Positions 1-8,177 of a stretch of 64,000 nt of DNA are shown here, piece by piece. The notes under the pieces were generated by a model. The model saw nothing but the letters and a program-made list of their open reading frames with translations. It did not search any database and was not told where the DNA came from. This DNA is from WRGT01 sp942493035 (GTDB lineage: Bacteria > Spirochaetota > UBA4802 > UBA5550). The first letter of the stretch is position 1, and the number at the start of each line of letters is the position of its first letter. The translations under genes and the position numbers were made by a program. The DNA lies in the NCBI GenBank assembly GCA_942493035.1, contig OW818666.1, positions 248,001 to 312,000 of the forward strand, read 5' to 3'.

Positions 1-431
1 GCGTCAATCCATGAGTTTTCTATCCCGGCTGAGTTTAAATAAGCGCTGAGTATCTTTGAAGATATGATCTCTCCAATGGATACAATCTGGTCATATTCAT
101 AGTCATAGTTTTCTGAACTTGGAAGGTTTAATCGTGTTCTGAAAAGGGAGAAAATATTTTCAAGGTCAGTATAGATTTCATTGTTTTCATCAGGAAAAAG
201 AGCAGTTGTAATGCCCATGTGGTATTCTTTAATATTAATGAACTCTTCGTCGATTTTACCGGTATTATAGAAATAAGCATGCAGCAGCCGCTCAAGAGCA
301 TTGGTCATTTTACCCATTGCGGAAACTACTACAGCTATTTTATCTTCATTATAAAGACTTAGAACGCTTGCGACATTTCTTACTGAATCTGCATCTTTTA
401 CTGACGCACCGCCGAATTTAAAAACTTTCAT
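1..431 (-). CDS. lysC: Aspartokinase, N-terminal part (cut by window edge)
   Basis: Reading leftwards from the ATG at 431, the protein begins MKVFKFGGASVKDADSVRNV, the amino-acid-kinase N-terminus with the KFGG nucleotide-binding signature. Further in are VVVSAMGKMT and, near the window edge, a SIGEIISSKILSAYLN stretch typical of aspartate kinases. The enzyme phosphorylates aspartate in the first step of Lys/Thr/Met and diaminopimelate synthesis. About 143 residues are visible and the rest lies outside the window. Whether it is monofunctional or fused to homoserine dehydrogenase (ThrA type) cannot be seen. A GAGGGATCAAT ribosome site precedes the start. Confidence 0.9.
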   Translation of the reverse strand, partial: MKVFKFGGASVKDADSVRNVASVLSLYNEDKIAVVVSAMGKMTNALERLLHAYFYNTGKIDEEFINIKEYHMGITTALFPDENNEIYTDLENIFSLFRTRLNLPSSENYDYEYDQIVSIGEIISSKILSAYLNSAGIENSWID

Positions 432-896
432 TATTGATCCCTCTTTTAAACTGATATGAGATCAATTATTTATAGCGCCCTCTTTTTCAATAAAATTTTT
501 TATTGAAAATGAAAAAACAGGTAACTCATAAGTAAGTCGCTTAATTTAATTGTGGGTTATTTCTCCGCCGCCATGGGCGGCGGGGTCTGTGACTGCTCAT
601 AAATCAGTGACGGTCTATCTCTGCCGATCCTTTGACCTGGAGAATAACAGTTTTCAATTACGATTAGTTTATAAATAAATGTTGAATGATAAAATTAAAA
701 AAGAGCATGGGTAATAAAAGCTGTTGATTGAATTTTATTTTTCCCTGTTTTGAAAATTTAATGCCGAAAATAACATTAAGAATAATGGTAATTATTTATC
801 AACTGCTGGTTAAATTGATCTATGCTGCGCCAAATGTGCGGCGGAGAGAGAATGCCGCCTGTTTATATACCATTAAAAATTTATCGGGAGTATTTT
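432..896. other. Intergenic region with one GC-rich hairpin
   Basis: This is a 465-bp gap between the divergent aspartokinase and M23 genes. It contains a small hairpin (CCGCCGCC, loop ATG, GGCGGCGG at 565-583) followed by a CTGCTCATAAATC stretch, a member of the GC-hairpin repeat family seen throughout the window. The only open frame (from 728) overlaps the downstream gene in another frame and has no credible ribosome site. No RNA gene was recognised. Confidence 0.6.
565..583. repeat. GC-rich hairpin repeat, family A copy
   Basis: Eight-base perfect stem CCGCCGCC/GGCGGCGG with loop ATG. It is flanked by TTCT and followed by ACTGCTCATAAA, as in the other family A copies. Confidence 0.6.
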
Positions 897-1829
897 ATGA
901 AAAAGATATATATCACCATTCTTCTTCTTTCTCTGATTACTGTATTAAATGCAGAGCAGACAAATAAATTTGCAGAGAAGCATAAGAAAAAAGTAATTAA
1001 TCAGCATGCTCTCGATATAAAAAACCGGGATGAAATACTAAAGGAGTTAAAGGTATTTCTCCATGACAGCAGTGAAGAGATCTCTGACGGATCAGTAGAG
1101 TTGGGAATACCTCTGGAGAAAGATGCCGTAACCGGGATCAAGGATACTGATAATTTTCATTACTCGGGGGTTACTCCTCCGAAGATTTACGGTTATGTAA
1201 ATACCGGATCTCTTAACATGCGTTCGGAAGATGGGTCTGATAGTGAGATTGTCGGTAAATTGAAATTTAAAGAGAGAGTTCAGATAATTCTGCAATCAGA
1301 TAAAACTGAAGTGATCAGGAATATGAAAGCGCCGTGGATTCTGATTAAGAAGGATAACGGAGATGAAGGATGGGTCTTCGGAGCTTTTGTTTCTGATGAT
1401 ATGCCATCGGCGATAGATGATGACTCCGGGAAGACAGACTGGAGTATCATTATGCCCGCATCCGGAAGACTATCAAGCAGATTCGGATACAGAATAGATC
1501 CGGTTACAAAAAAACGAAACACATTCCATAAAGGTATAGATATTTCTGCTCCAGCCGGAACTCCTGTTTATGCAGCAGAGAGCGGAACCATAATAGAAGC
1601 GGGATATAAACAGAGCGGTTATGGAAATCTCATTGTTATAAAACACGGAAATGATATGGCTACCTATTATGGTCATCTCTCAAAAATTATTTCAGCAAAA
1701 GGGAGCAGGGTAGAAAAAGGTGAACTTATCGGAAATGTGGGAAGTACCGGTAAATCAACAGGACCGCACCTTCACTTTGAGATACGAAAAGGGGGACAAG
1801 CGCTGAATCCTGAAGAGTATATGAGGTAA
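897..1829 (+). CDS. Secreted SH3b-M23 peptidoglycan endopeptidase
   Basis: Predicted 310-aa cell-wall hydrolase that should cut peptidoglycan cross-bridges in the periplasm. A signal peptide spans residues 1 to about 19, then a charged linker, a bacterial SH3 domain at about 98-167 (GYVNTGSLNMRS onset, GWVFGAFVS end) and an M23/LytM domain at about 188-310. The zinc ligands and catalytic residues are visible: H211 and D215 in HKGIDIS, and H291/H293 in GPHLHFE, so the enzyme looks active. The ATG at 897 is preferred over the in-frame ATG at 822 because CGGGAG lies six bases upstream of it and the signal peptide starts there. It is monocistronic. Confidence 0.9.
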   Translation: MKKIYITILLLSLITVLNAEQTNKFAEKHKKKVINQHALDIKNRDEILKELKVFLHDSSEEISDGSVELGIPLEKDAVTGIKDTDNFHYSGVTPPKIYGYVNTGSLNMRSEDGSDSEIVGKLKFKERVQIILQSDKTEVIRNMKAPWILIKKDNGDEGWVFGAFVSDDMPSAIDDDSGKTDWSIIMPASGRLSSRFGYRIDPVTKKRNTFHKGIDISAPAGTPVYAAESGTIIEAGYKQSGYGNLIVIKHGNDMATYYGHLSKIISAKGSRVEKGELIGNVGSTGKSTGPHLHFEIRKGGQALNPEEYMR

Positions 1830-1965
1830 AGCTGATTCCCTCAATTGTATATGGATGCAGGAGTGAGTTCGAGAAGTTTTCTGTTTATCATAAATCATAA
1901 ATATATTATTGATTTATTTCGGGCTGATTATAAATTGATTATATATAAAACAGAGAGGTTAAGAG

Positions 1966-2847
1966 ATGAAACAGACAGATATTCCCGAGTCGATAATTCC
2001 GGTTCTCATTAAAGCTCAGCAAAACGAGATTACTGAATATCATATATACACAAAACTTGCAGATACAGTGAAAGATGAACATAATAGTGAGGTTCTCAGA
2101 AAGATAGGACATGACGAAAAAGCACATTATGAAATATGGAAAAAATATACCGGGGTAGACGTCAAGCCTGACAGATGGAAAATATTTAAATTTTACTGGA
2201 TTGCAAAAATCTTCGGTCTGACCTTCGGGATAAAACTTATGGAGAATGGTGAAGCCGAAGCCCAGATTAACTATGAGGCTCTTACTGATTATGTTAAGGA
2301 TGCAAAGAAAATTGCCGCTGATGAAGACGCTCACGAGAAGCAGCTTATTGCGCTCATTGAAGAGGAGCGTCTTGACTATGTCGGATCAATTGTTCTTGGA
2401 CTTAATGACGCGCTGGTTGAGCTCACAGGTGCACTTGCCGGTTTTACATTCGCCATGCAGAATACAAGGTTAATTGCTCTGGCTGGACTGATTACCGGAA
2501 TTGCCGCTTCTTTTTCAATGGCTGCAAGTGAGTTTCTTTCTCAGCGCTCTGAGGGCGAGGGGGATACTGCTTTGAAGTCGGCCGTGTACACTGGTATTGC
2601 ATATGTGACGACTGTAATCCTGCTTATACTCCCTTATCTTCTTATAGATCACTTTATGATCTGTCTCGGTATAACTCTTGCAATTGCTATATGTATTATT
2701 TTCTTTTTTAATTACTATATTGCTGTGGCGAAGGATCTTGATTTTAAAGCACGTTTTTTTGAAATGGCATTTATCAGTTTAGGAGTCTCTGCAATTACTT
2801 TTCTGATCGGTGTACTTATAAGACAGTTTATTCAGATAGAGATTTAA
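1966..2847 (+). CDS. Ferritin-like/VIT1-CCC1 fusion, membrane iron exporter (MbfA-like)
   Basis: This 293-aa protein joins a rubrerythrin/ferritin-like domain (about 1-140) to a VIT1/CCC1 membrane domain (about 145-293). Iron-binding Glu/His are seen in QQNEITEYH, HDEKAHYEIW and DEDAHEKQ. The VIT part begins at VGSIVLGLNDALVELTGALA, with ITGIAASFSMAASEFLSQRS and three further hydrophobic segments. Proteins of this architecture (MbfA) export Fe2+ or protect against iron/peroxide stress. Transport direction here is inferred from the family. It is monocistronic; AGAGGTTAAGAG precedes the ATG. No Fur-box was identified with confidence. Confidence 0.85.
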   Translation: MKQTDIPESIIPVLIKAQQNEITEYHIYTKLADTVKDEHNSEVLRKIGHDEKAHYEIWKKYTGVDVKPDRWKIFKFYWIAKIFGLTFGIKLMENGEAEAQINYEALTDYVKDAKKIAADEDAHEKQLIALIEEERLDYVGSIVLGLNDALVELTGALAGFTFAMQNTRLIALAGLITGIAASFSMAASEFLSQRSEGEGDTALKSAVYTGIAYVTTVILLILPYLLIDHFMICLGITLAIAICIIFFFNYYIAVAKDLDFKARFFEMAFISLGVSAITFLIGVLIRQFIQIEI

Positions 2848-2864
2848 TAACACGCCATTGATCG

Positions 2865-2920
2865 ACCCTCCCCATCCGCCCTGTCGGGCACCTTCACCAT
2901 GGAGAGATGGGGAAGGGTGA
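2865..2920. repeat. Interspersed GC-rich repeat, family E copy 1
   Basis: Contains CCCATCCGCCCTGTCGGGCACCTTC followed by GGGGAAGGGTGA. A closely similar segment lies at 28885-28937, and both sit just after a stop codon. A related but shorter form is at 40138-40186. Confidence 0.6.
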
Positions 2921-3143
2921 TTCAAAAATAAATAATGCTTCAGACCCTTTTTCAAGATACATTCTATTTATTTCCTCCTTCTTCAAAACCTAATCATGAT
3001 TCCTGTGTGTTAACAATAATAATTTATTTTATTTTCAGATATTAAACAATTGCAGCATAAACGGCTGGATTTGAGAAATTTTTTTTAATGTCTCTCAAAT
3101 AATAAGAATAAATTTTTTTTGGGTCTTAAATAAAAAATTATCA

Positions 3144-3172
3144 TTGACTAATATTAATAATGTTATTATTAA
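3144..3172 (+). promoter_or_regulatory. Probable promoter with inverted repeat
   Basis: TTGACT, a 17-bp spacer and TATTAA, with the palindrome TTAATAAT-GTT-ATTATTAA covering the spacer and -10. It lies about 30 bp upstream of the barrel gene at 3203, so it could be bound by a repressor. The -10 match is imperfect. Confidence 0.4.
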
Positions 3173-3202
3173 CAATGTTGCTAAAAAATAAAGGAGAGTC
3201 TA

Positions 3203-3958
3203 ATGTTAAAAAAGTACTATGTCACATTCGTTTTTCTTGCAGCATTTTTTATTACTAGTTCATCAGTTATAACTTCTTCAGTTTTTGCTGATACGAATTT
3301 CGGTATCGGCGCGCTGGTAGGTTTGGGATATGCTTCGAATAGCAAAATGAATGATGTTGTTGCCGGTTATGGCGATGAAGTTGCTGATGATTTAAATGAT
3401 GTCAATTCTACATCAGTATTTAAAGGGAAAGCTGATAATGCGGGATTTGCATATGGATTTGATCTTGATGCGCGTGTAATTGGTGATTCTTTTGGAGTTG
3501 GATGCTCATTAGGCTATCAGGTAGGTGGAGAATCAAGCTCATCTGCTGAAGCAAGCGGTTATGAATCAAAACAATCTTTATCTTTGGAGCTTTCATCCAC
3601 TGTATATCTATTAACTTTATATTATAAACATGTGATTGATGAGAGCAGTTTTATTCTTTTTGGAGCAGGTCCGGGTTTCTATAACAGCAAAATGAAACTC
3701 GCAGAAGAAGCATCAGGTTTTGTATCGGGTAATTTTAAAGATGAATATGAGTATACCGGCAGCACTTGGGGTGGTCATTTTAAAGTGGAGTATAATTATC
3801 TGATTGGTTCAGTTGATATTTTTGCAGGATTGTTAGGGCGCTATGCAAAAGTAAGTGAATTTGAAAAAGATGGAGTAGCTCTTACTGTGTCCGGTGAAAA
3901 ACTTGAAGGTAATTTCACCGGGGCTCTTATTTATTTCGGAGTAGGGTTTATGATATAA
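3203..3958 (+). CDS. Putative outer-membrane beta-barrel protein
   Basis: This 251-aa protein has a signal peptide (about 1-29, ending SVFA-D). The remainder alternates polar and aromatic/hydrophobic residues as in an eight-stranded-type barrel, with Gly-rich turns (GIGALVGLGYAS, FGAGPGFYNSK, GALIYFGVGFMI at the C-terminus). No named family was recognised; Opa/OmpX-like small porin or structural barrel are possibilities. AAGGAG sits at good spacing. The next two genes encode lipoproteins on the same strand, suggesting a surface-related cluster. Confidence 0.65.
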   Translation: MLKKYYVTFVFLAAFFITSSSVITSSVFADTNFGIGALVGLGYASNSKMNDVVAGYGDEVADDLNDVNSTSVFKGKADNAGFAYGFDLDARVIGDSFGVGCSLGYQVGGESSSSAEASGYESKQSLSLELSSTVYLLTLYYKHVIDESSFILFGAGPGFYNSKMKLAEEASGFVSGNFKDEYEYTGSTWGGHFKVEYNYLIGSVDIFAGLLGRYAKVSEFEKDGVALTVSGEKLEGNFTGALIYFGVGFMI

Positions 3959-4019
3959 ACAGTTGTTTAGCGAAAGTTTGATGCAGCATAAATGGAATTA
4001 TAAAATACAGGAGTTCATT

Positions 4020-4673
4020 GTGAAAAAAAATATGTTATTCATTTTATCAGGTTTGTTGGCGATATCTTTTTTATCGGGTTGTTCCACGCTTAAAATTGAA
4101 GCCATTAAAAATGCACCGATTCCAGCTGCTAACGGAAAAATAGTTTTTATAAATACAGCGTTTAGTGAAAGAGAATTGTCATCATTTCCTTTAATTGATG
4201 CAGGTATTTATAATAAAAGAGCAGCAGGTGTTGTAGCTGAAATCGACAGGCTCCAGAAGGAGAGTGCGCCTGTTATTAATAACTTGTATATAGAAAGCCT
4301 TAAATCAAAAACCGCATGTGAAGTTGTTTCAGTTTCTGATATTTCAGATTCAACGGCGCTTAATAGATATGAGGTTATTTCTCCTGTAATGACTGAAAAG
4401 ATTAAAACTTTATGTAAATTTAACAAAGCATCGTATGCTGTTGCTATGACTATGCAGGTAAGTACTATAAAAGTTTCTGCATTTGGATTTTCAGGCGACA
4501 GCATTTTGCGTTCATATGTTTATATATTTGATAAAGATGGCGTTTTAGCGGGAAAAGGATTTTTTGTGAGTGCTGTGGTTAATGGAAGTCCTACTAATAC
4601 TGATTCATACAAAGAACTTCTTCAGTCTGGTGAAAAGCTTTCTGCACAATTGATTGCAGTATTGTTTAAATAA
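4020..4673 (+). CDS. Putative lipoprotein, unknown function
   Basis: A 217-aa protein with a lipoprotein signal (hydrophobic core, then FLSGC with Cys at 21). A GTG start at 4020 is chosen because CAGGAG lies six bases upstream and the signal peptide begins there; a TTG at 3963 would add a non-signal extension. The mature part is a mixed alpha/beta domain with alternating motifs such as YAVAMTMQVSTIKV and YVYIFDKDG and an AxxLSAQLIAVLF end, somewhat like CsgG/DUF799-type lipoprotein folds, but no firm family call is made. It starts 61 bp after the barrel gene. Confidence 0.6.
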   Translation: MKKNMLFILSGLLAISFLSGCSTLKIEAIKNAPIPAANGKIVFINTAFSERELSSFPLIDAGIYNKRAAGVVAEIDRLQKESAPVINNLYIESLKSKTACEVVSVSDISDSTALNRYEVISPVMTEKIKTLCKFNKASYAVAMTMQVSTIKVSAFGFSGDSILRSYVYIFDKDGVLAGKGFFVSAVVNGSPTNTDSYKELLQSGEKLSAQLIAVLFK

Positions 4674-4679
4674 TGATGA

Positions 4680-4721
4680 ATTATCCCGGTATCGATCAAT
4701 GATGATTTGATGCCGGGATTT
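4680..4721. other. Hairpin between lipoprotein genes
   Basis: An imperfect inverted repeat, TATCCCGGTATCGATCAA ... TTGATGCCGGGATT, in the 58-bp gap. There is no T-run after it, so attenuation or mRNA processing is as likely as termination. Confidence 0.4.
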
Positions 4722-4731
4722 AAGGCGATAT

Positions 4732-5148
4732 ATGAAAAAATGGGCTGTAATTGTTATTCTGCTATTTATTGTAAATTCGTGTAACCAGTCAGATGAAAAA
4801 GAAATAGTTTCTATCGGTTCCCCTGTTTACAGAGATATCAATAACATCGAAATAAAAAAACTTGCCATGATGTATTCAGCAATTCAGGATAAGATGAATA
4901 ATGTGTTTCAGGTAATGGGTGAAGACGATCCGGAGACAATTGATCGGATTAAGAAACTTTGTGTCGAATCAAAGATTTTTAGAAAAGAAACAAAAAATAT
5001 TTCCAGGGAAACTGTAAAAAAAATATTTAAAGAAATCCCGCAGCAGAACATATCCGAAGAGCTGATCAGCAGAATTCAAAACAGGTATTCAAACGATTCC
5101 GAATTTAAAAAAGTATACGATGAATTAGTTTCTTTATTATCTATATAA
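4732..5148 (+). CDS. Small putative lipoprotein, unknown function
   Basis: 138 aa. The signal sequence ends in IVNSC with Cys at 17, a spirochaete-type relaxed lipobox. The mature part is charged and predicted helical (IEIKKLAMMYSAIQDKMNNV, FKEIPQQNISEELISRIQNR) with no family recognised. AAGGCG precedes the ATG. It follows the previous lipoprotein and is closed by a strong bidirectional terminator downstream. Confidence 0.55.
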   Translation: MKKWAVIVILLFIVNSCNQSDEKEIVSIGSPVYRDINNIEIKKLAMMYSAIQDKMNNVFQVMGEDDPETIDRIKKLCVESKIFRKETKNISRETVKKIFKEIPQQNISEELISRIQNRYSNDSEFKKVYDELVSLLSI

Positions 5149-5270
5149 CTATTGTTCAATGTCCGGCTTCATCAGTAGGAATAAGTCATAGCTTCATCAG
5201 CGATATTTCAAGTTGGAGAGAGTAAGCGTAAAAAACGATTCATTGAGTACTTGTTGTTTTAATTTAAAAA

Positions 5271-5303
5271 AAGGTCCGGAGAAAAATCCCGGACCTTTTT
5301 TTT
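5271..5303. terminator. Bidirectional Rho-independent terminator
   Basis: Perfect stem AAGGTCCGG (5271-5279) with CCGGACCTT (5289-5297), loop AGAAAAATC. It has T8 on the right and A-run on the left, so it can serve both the lipoprotein gene (plus) and the convergent OmpA gene (minus). Confidence 0.85.
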
Positions 5304-5340
5304 AAATTAGTTCTATATATGGTTCTGAATTACACCATGT

Positions 5341-6375
5341 TTACTGTCCCGGAACTGTTGGTATAACTACTATGTCAACTCTTCGATTTAATGCTCTGTT
5401 TTCTTTTGTTGCATTTGAAACAAGCGGTTTATGTTCGCCGTAACCTGCAGCCGAGAATCTTACCGGATTAAGATTTGTATCCTGTAAAAGATAACCGAGT
5501 ACCGCAAGCGCCCGCTCTGTTGAGAGCTCCCAGTTATCTCTGAATCTTTGTGATCTCATTGGTATGTTGTCAGTGTGACCTTCGACGACTATGCTGTACT
5601 CCGGGAATTGGGATAGAATTTCACGTATTTTTTTAAGTGACGGGAGAACTTCTTTTTTAAGATTGGCATATCCTGAATCAAAGCTTATACGGTCATCTAT
5701 ATTTATAACAAGTCTGTTGTGAAATTTTTTTAATCGGATGTCGCCTTTCTGAATCTCCTGATCGAGCTGCTTTTCAAGTTCAGATGCCTGGTTCTCCATT
5801 CGGGAGAGCTCCTGCTTCTGTTTGTCCGTAAGCTTTTTCAGATCGGAGAGCTCTTCATTGAGATTGGCAATGTCATCTTTCAGCGCCAGCAGTTTTTTGT
5901 CATAGGATTCCTTCATGTCTGCAAGCTCTTTCAGCAGCTTCTCTCTCTCTTCGTTCCACTTCTCTTTTGCCTGCTCCATATCCTCTTCACATCTTTTCTG
6001 AAGAAGTCTGTTGCTTTCGATAAGATTTTTCTCTGTTTCAGAACCGGTATTTTTTAGAATATTTATAGTATTTTGAAGTTCATCAATTTTTGTTTCGAAG
6101 GCTTTTTTCTGATCTGCGCAGGATGAGTTCAACTGCTCTATCTCACGCTTGAGTTTTTCAATCTCCGCATTGAGTCCGTTTATTGTATTTTCATATTTGT
6201 TTTTTTCATTCTGGTACTGTCTGTTTAATGTTTTGAGCTCCAGCTGAAGTGCAATCTTTTCATTGTATACAGAGTTGTATTCCGATGGGGTGTAAAATAC
6301 AGCAGCATCTGCCGCTGCGATGGATATTATTATAAAGAATAAAGAGATTATTTTTTTAATATAGGTGTTCCGCAT
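5341..6375 (-). CDS. OmpA/MotB-family peptidoglycan-binding protein with long coiled coil
   Basis: A 344-aa exported protein. It has a signal peptide (1 to about 24), then a long coiled coil rich in Glu/Lys/Leu (about 35-215) and a C-terminal OmpA-like domain (about 225-338). The diagnostic motif is VVEGHTDNIP..R..DNWELSTERA and then GYGEHKP and NRRVDIVV, including the Asp/Arg that contact diaminopimelate. It should tether the envelope to peptidoglycan, but it has no barrel of its own. GGAG precedes the ATG. It is 21 bp downstream of another coiled-coil lipoprotein gene, so the two are likely cotranscribed and may act together. Confidence 0.85.
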   Translation of the reverse strand: MRNTYIKKIISLFFIIISIAAADAAVFYTPSEYNSVYNEKIALQLELKTLNRQYQNEKNKYENTINGLNAEIEKLKREIEQLNSSCADQKKAFETKIDELQNTINILKNTGSETEKNLIESNRLLQKRCEEDMEQAKEKWNEEREKLLKELADMKESYDKKLLALKDDIANLNEELSDLKKLTDKQKQELSRMENQASELEKQLDQEIQKGDIRLKKFHNRLVINIDDRISFDSGYANLKKEVLPSLKKIREILSQFPEYSIVVEGHTDNIPMRSQRFRDNWELSTERALAVLGYLLQDTNLNPVRFSAAGYGEHKPLVSNATKENRALNRRVDIVVIPTVPGQ

Positions 6376-6396
6376 TTTATTCTCCGATTTTCCGGT

Positions 6397-7101
6397 CTAT
6401 TTGATATTCTCAAGAGTAAGTTTTGCACTCTGGAATTTTATAGCAGCTTCTTTGTATTTTAATTCAGATTTAGCAGTATCCTGCTTTTTCTTTTCCAGAT
6501 ATTCGTCATATTTTTTATATCCATATATATCATCGGGATCTTTTTTATTTATTTTATTCACCAGCTTTGTGAAGAAGTTCTCCTCTTTTTCTGGTTTTAC
6601 AGGTTCGTTCTTATCCCGGTAGGTTTTTGCTATTTTTGATTTTTCGCTGTTAAGCTCGGCAATATACTGTGCAAGTTCGGCATTTTTCAATTCGAGTTCA
6701 GCTTCAAGCAGATTCTTTTCACTCTGCTGATATTCCAGAAGAGCTGATTTTTTTGATATCATCGATTCATTCTCGGCCAGCTGAGTATTTTTTGTTTCCA
6801 GATTTACAGCGTCTTTATTTTTTTCGTAATAGTAGACCTGATCTTTAAGTATACTGTTCTCTTTTTTAAGAAGTTTTATCTCCTCTCCGGTTCCTGCCGG
6901 GAGTTTAGACTGCTCTTTCATTCTGCTCTCTACAGCCTGCTTCTCTTTGTTCTTGTCTATTATCTTCTGCTCTAAGGAGTAGATTGCTTTTGTATCGGAC
7001 TCGGTCTTTTCAGCCAGATATTTGTCATCAATCTCTTTCGGCATAGTTGAGCATGCTGCAATCATAAGTGATAAAAATATAACCGGTATTATTTTTTTCA
7101 T
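6397..7101 (-). CDS. Coiled-coil lipoprotein, unknown function
   Basis: 234 aa. The lipoprotein signal ends IAAC (Cys 17). The mature part is almost wholly predicted coiled coil, rich in Glu, Lys, Leu and Gln up to about residue 150, followed by a basic segment. No catalytic domain is seen. GAGGAG lies seven bases before the ATG. It is the first gene of a two-gene unit with the OmpA-domain protein, which suggests a shared structural envelope role (inference). Confidence 0.6.
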   Translation of the reverse strand: MKKIIPVIFLSLMIAACSTMPKEIDDKYLAEKTESDTKAIYSLEQKIIDKNKEKQAVESRMKEQSKLPAGTGEEIKLLKKENSILKDQVYYYEKNKDAVNLETKNTQLAENESMISKKSALLEYQQSEKNLLEAELELKNAELAQYIAELNSEKSKIAKTYRDKNEPVKPEKEENFFTKLVNKINKKDPDDIYGYKKYDEYLEKKKQDTAKSELKYKEAAIKFQSAKLTLENIK

Positions 7102-7130
7102 TGAATATCTCCTCTGTAATTAATCCGTAT

Positions 7131-7212
7131 CTACTCATAAATTGGTGTTAAATTTGCTCTCCACCGCGCCTGTGGCGCGGCGGAGATGAAATACCACCGG
7201 TTTTTGAGTAGT
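7131..7212. repeat. Family A hairpin repeat, long form
   Basis: Nested imperfect palindrome. Outer ends CTACTCATAAA and TTTTTGAGTAG, inner GGTG/CACC-like steps and a GC core CCGCGCC-TGT-GGCGCGG. Near-copies are at 36158-36240 and 44446-44513. Confidence 0.75.
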
Positions 7213-7252
7213 TACAATAATCCGTTATTTTAAAAATAACGGATTATTGTAA
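7212..7252. repeat. Perfect 20-bp inverted repeat
   Basis: TTACAATAATCCGTTATTTT (7212-7231), one base, then its exact complement (7233-7252). It abuts the family A repeat. It could form a hairpin or be a palindromic protein-binding site. Confidence 0.7.
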
Positions 7253-7711
7253 TAATAAATTAGTCTATTTTACTATCCGGAAACCTTTAAAACTTTTATA
7301 ATACTAATAAAAAGCAAAAACGAACGAATGTCAAAATATATTTCATAATATATATGGGGTATTTAAGTATAAAAAGTTTCATGTATTTTTGAAAAGTATA
7401 AAAGCAGTTTATGCGCTGATAGCATCTTCCGGGGTCAGAGCATCAATCCCTGGTGTCTTTGCATGGGCATCAGTCCCGCATTAAGACCGGGAAAAACTAT
7501 AACCGGTAGCTTTTTATCTCCGCCGGTTTTGAGAATTTAACTTTCATTATATAATCTAAATATGCACAAAGTTTCCTGTTTGTTAAAATTTTAAAATCTG
7601 AATTTTCCGCCGAAAATATTTATTGATTAAAATGAGCATTGGAATATTTTTGCATATATGTCAGCAGGGTATAGCTCAAGCCTGACAGAATTAAATTTCT
7701 GGATGTAATAA

Positions 7712-8137
7712 ATGAATAATTATAGTGTCACTTATGACAAATTTCTGGAACTGAGTTATCAGCTTCTTGAAAAGGTTAAATCGAACAAATCGGAGTATAA
7801 AGCGATTCTTTGCCCTTTAAGAGGGGGATTCTTTTTATCATATTTTATGAGTGTCCATCTTGAGCTCCCTATCTCCTATATCGAAATATCTTCGTATGCC
7901 GGGAAGGAGCAGATGAGATTCCAGATAGGTATTAAGCCTGATCTGATAGAAGGGAAGTTTCTGCTCTGTGATGATATTTATGACAGTGGAAATACAATTA
8001 AGGAGATACATTCAATGTATCCGAATGTTGATTTTGATACTATCTGTCTTGTTTCAAAAGTTAAAGAAGCCGAAGTCTTTTACGCCTCACTTGTTGAGAA
8101 AGAGAAGTGGGTCGATTTTTTCTGGGAAGTGATGTAG
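7712..8137 (+). CDS. Purine-type phosphoribosyltransferase (PRTase)
   Basis: This 141-aa protein has the type I PRTase fold. A PRPP loop LLCDDIYDSGNTI (about 84-96) contains the paired Asp and the SGNT phosphate-binding turn, and CPLRGGF at 34-40 is the PPi loop. Size and motifs fit a xanthine/hypoxanthine-guanine salvage enzyme (Gpt-like), but the base specificity cannot be read. It is 40 bp upstream of plsC and may share its transcript. The start at 7712 has no perfect ribosome site. Confidence 0.75.
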   Translation: MNNYSVTYDKFLELSYQLLEKVKSNKSEYKAILCPLRGGFFLSYFMSVHLELPISYIEISSYAGKEQMRFQIGIKPDLIEGKFLLCDDIYDSGNTIKEIHSMYPNVDFDTICLVSKVKEAEVFYASLVEKEKWVDFFWEVM

Positions 8138-8177
8138 AATATTAATTTTAAAATGTGAAATTCCGGGGTAAAATAAA

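Larger units (their letters stand above)
2848..3202. other. Intergenic region with a family E repeat and a promoter-like region
   Basis: A 355-bp gap. It holds a GC-rich repeat at 2865-2920 (CCCATCCGCCCTGTCGGGCACCTTC-type core, listed separately). Near its end TTGACT (3144-3149) and TATTAA (3167-3172) are separated by 17 bp and overlap a small inverted repeat (TTAATAAT-GTT-ATTATTAA, 3154-3172). This could be the promoter and operator of the barrel gene. The rest is AT-rich with no credible gene. Confidence 0.5.
7102..7711. other. Large intergenic region with repeats
   Basis: A 610-bp non-coding stretch. It contains a family A repeat (7131-7212), an adjoining perfect inverted repeat (7212-7252) and AT-rich sequence. 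A GGGGTCAGAGC motif occurs at 7431. No convincing gene or structured RNA was recognised; promoters for the minus-strand lipoprotein and the plus-strand phosphoribosyltransferase presumably lie here. Confidence 0.5.

Noticed and set aside
728..967. Open frame of 79 codons on the plus strand upstream of the M23 gene
   Set aside because: It overlaps the signal-peptide region of the M23 gene in another frame, starts without a ribosome site and has no recognisable domain.
1939..2334. 131-codon minus-strand frame over the iron transporter gene
   Set aside because: It is antisense to a well-supported family protein, and its sequence has no family features.
7431..7441. GGGGTCAGAGC motif, also seen at 31705-31715, as a possible IS200-type repeat end
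   Set aside because: Two short matches without flanking hairpin or transposase are insufficient.
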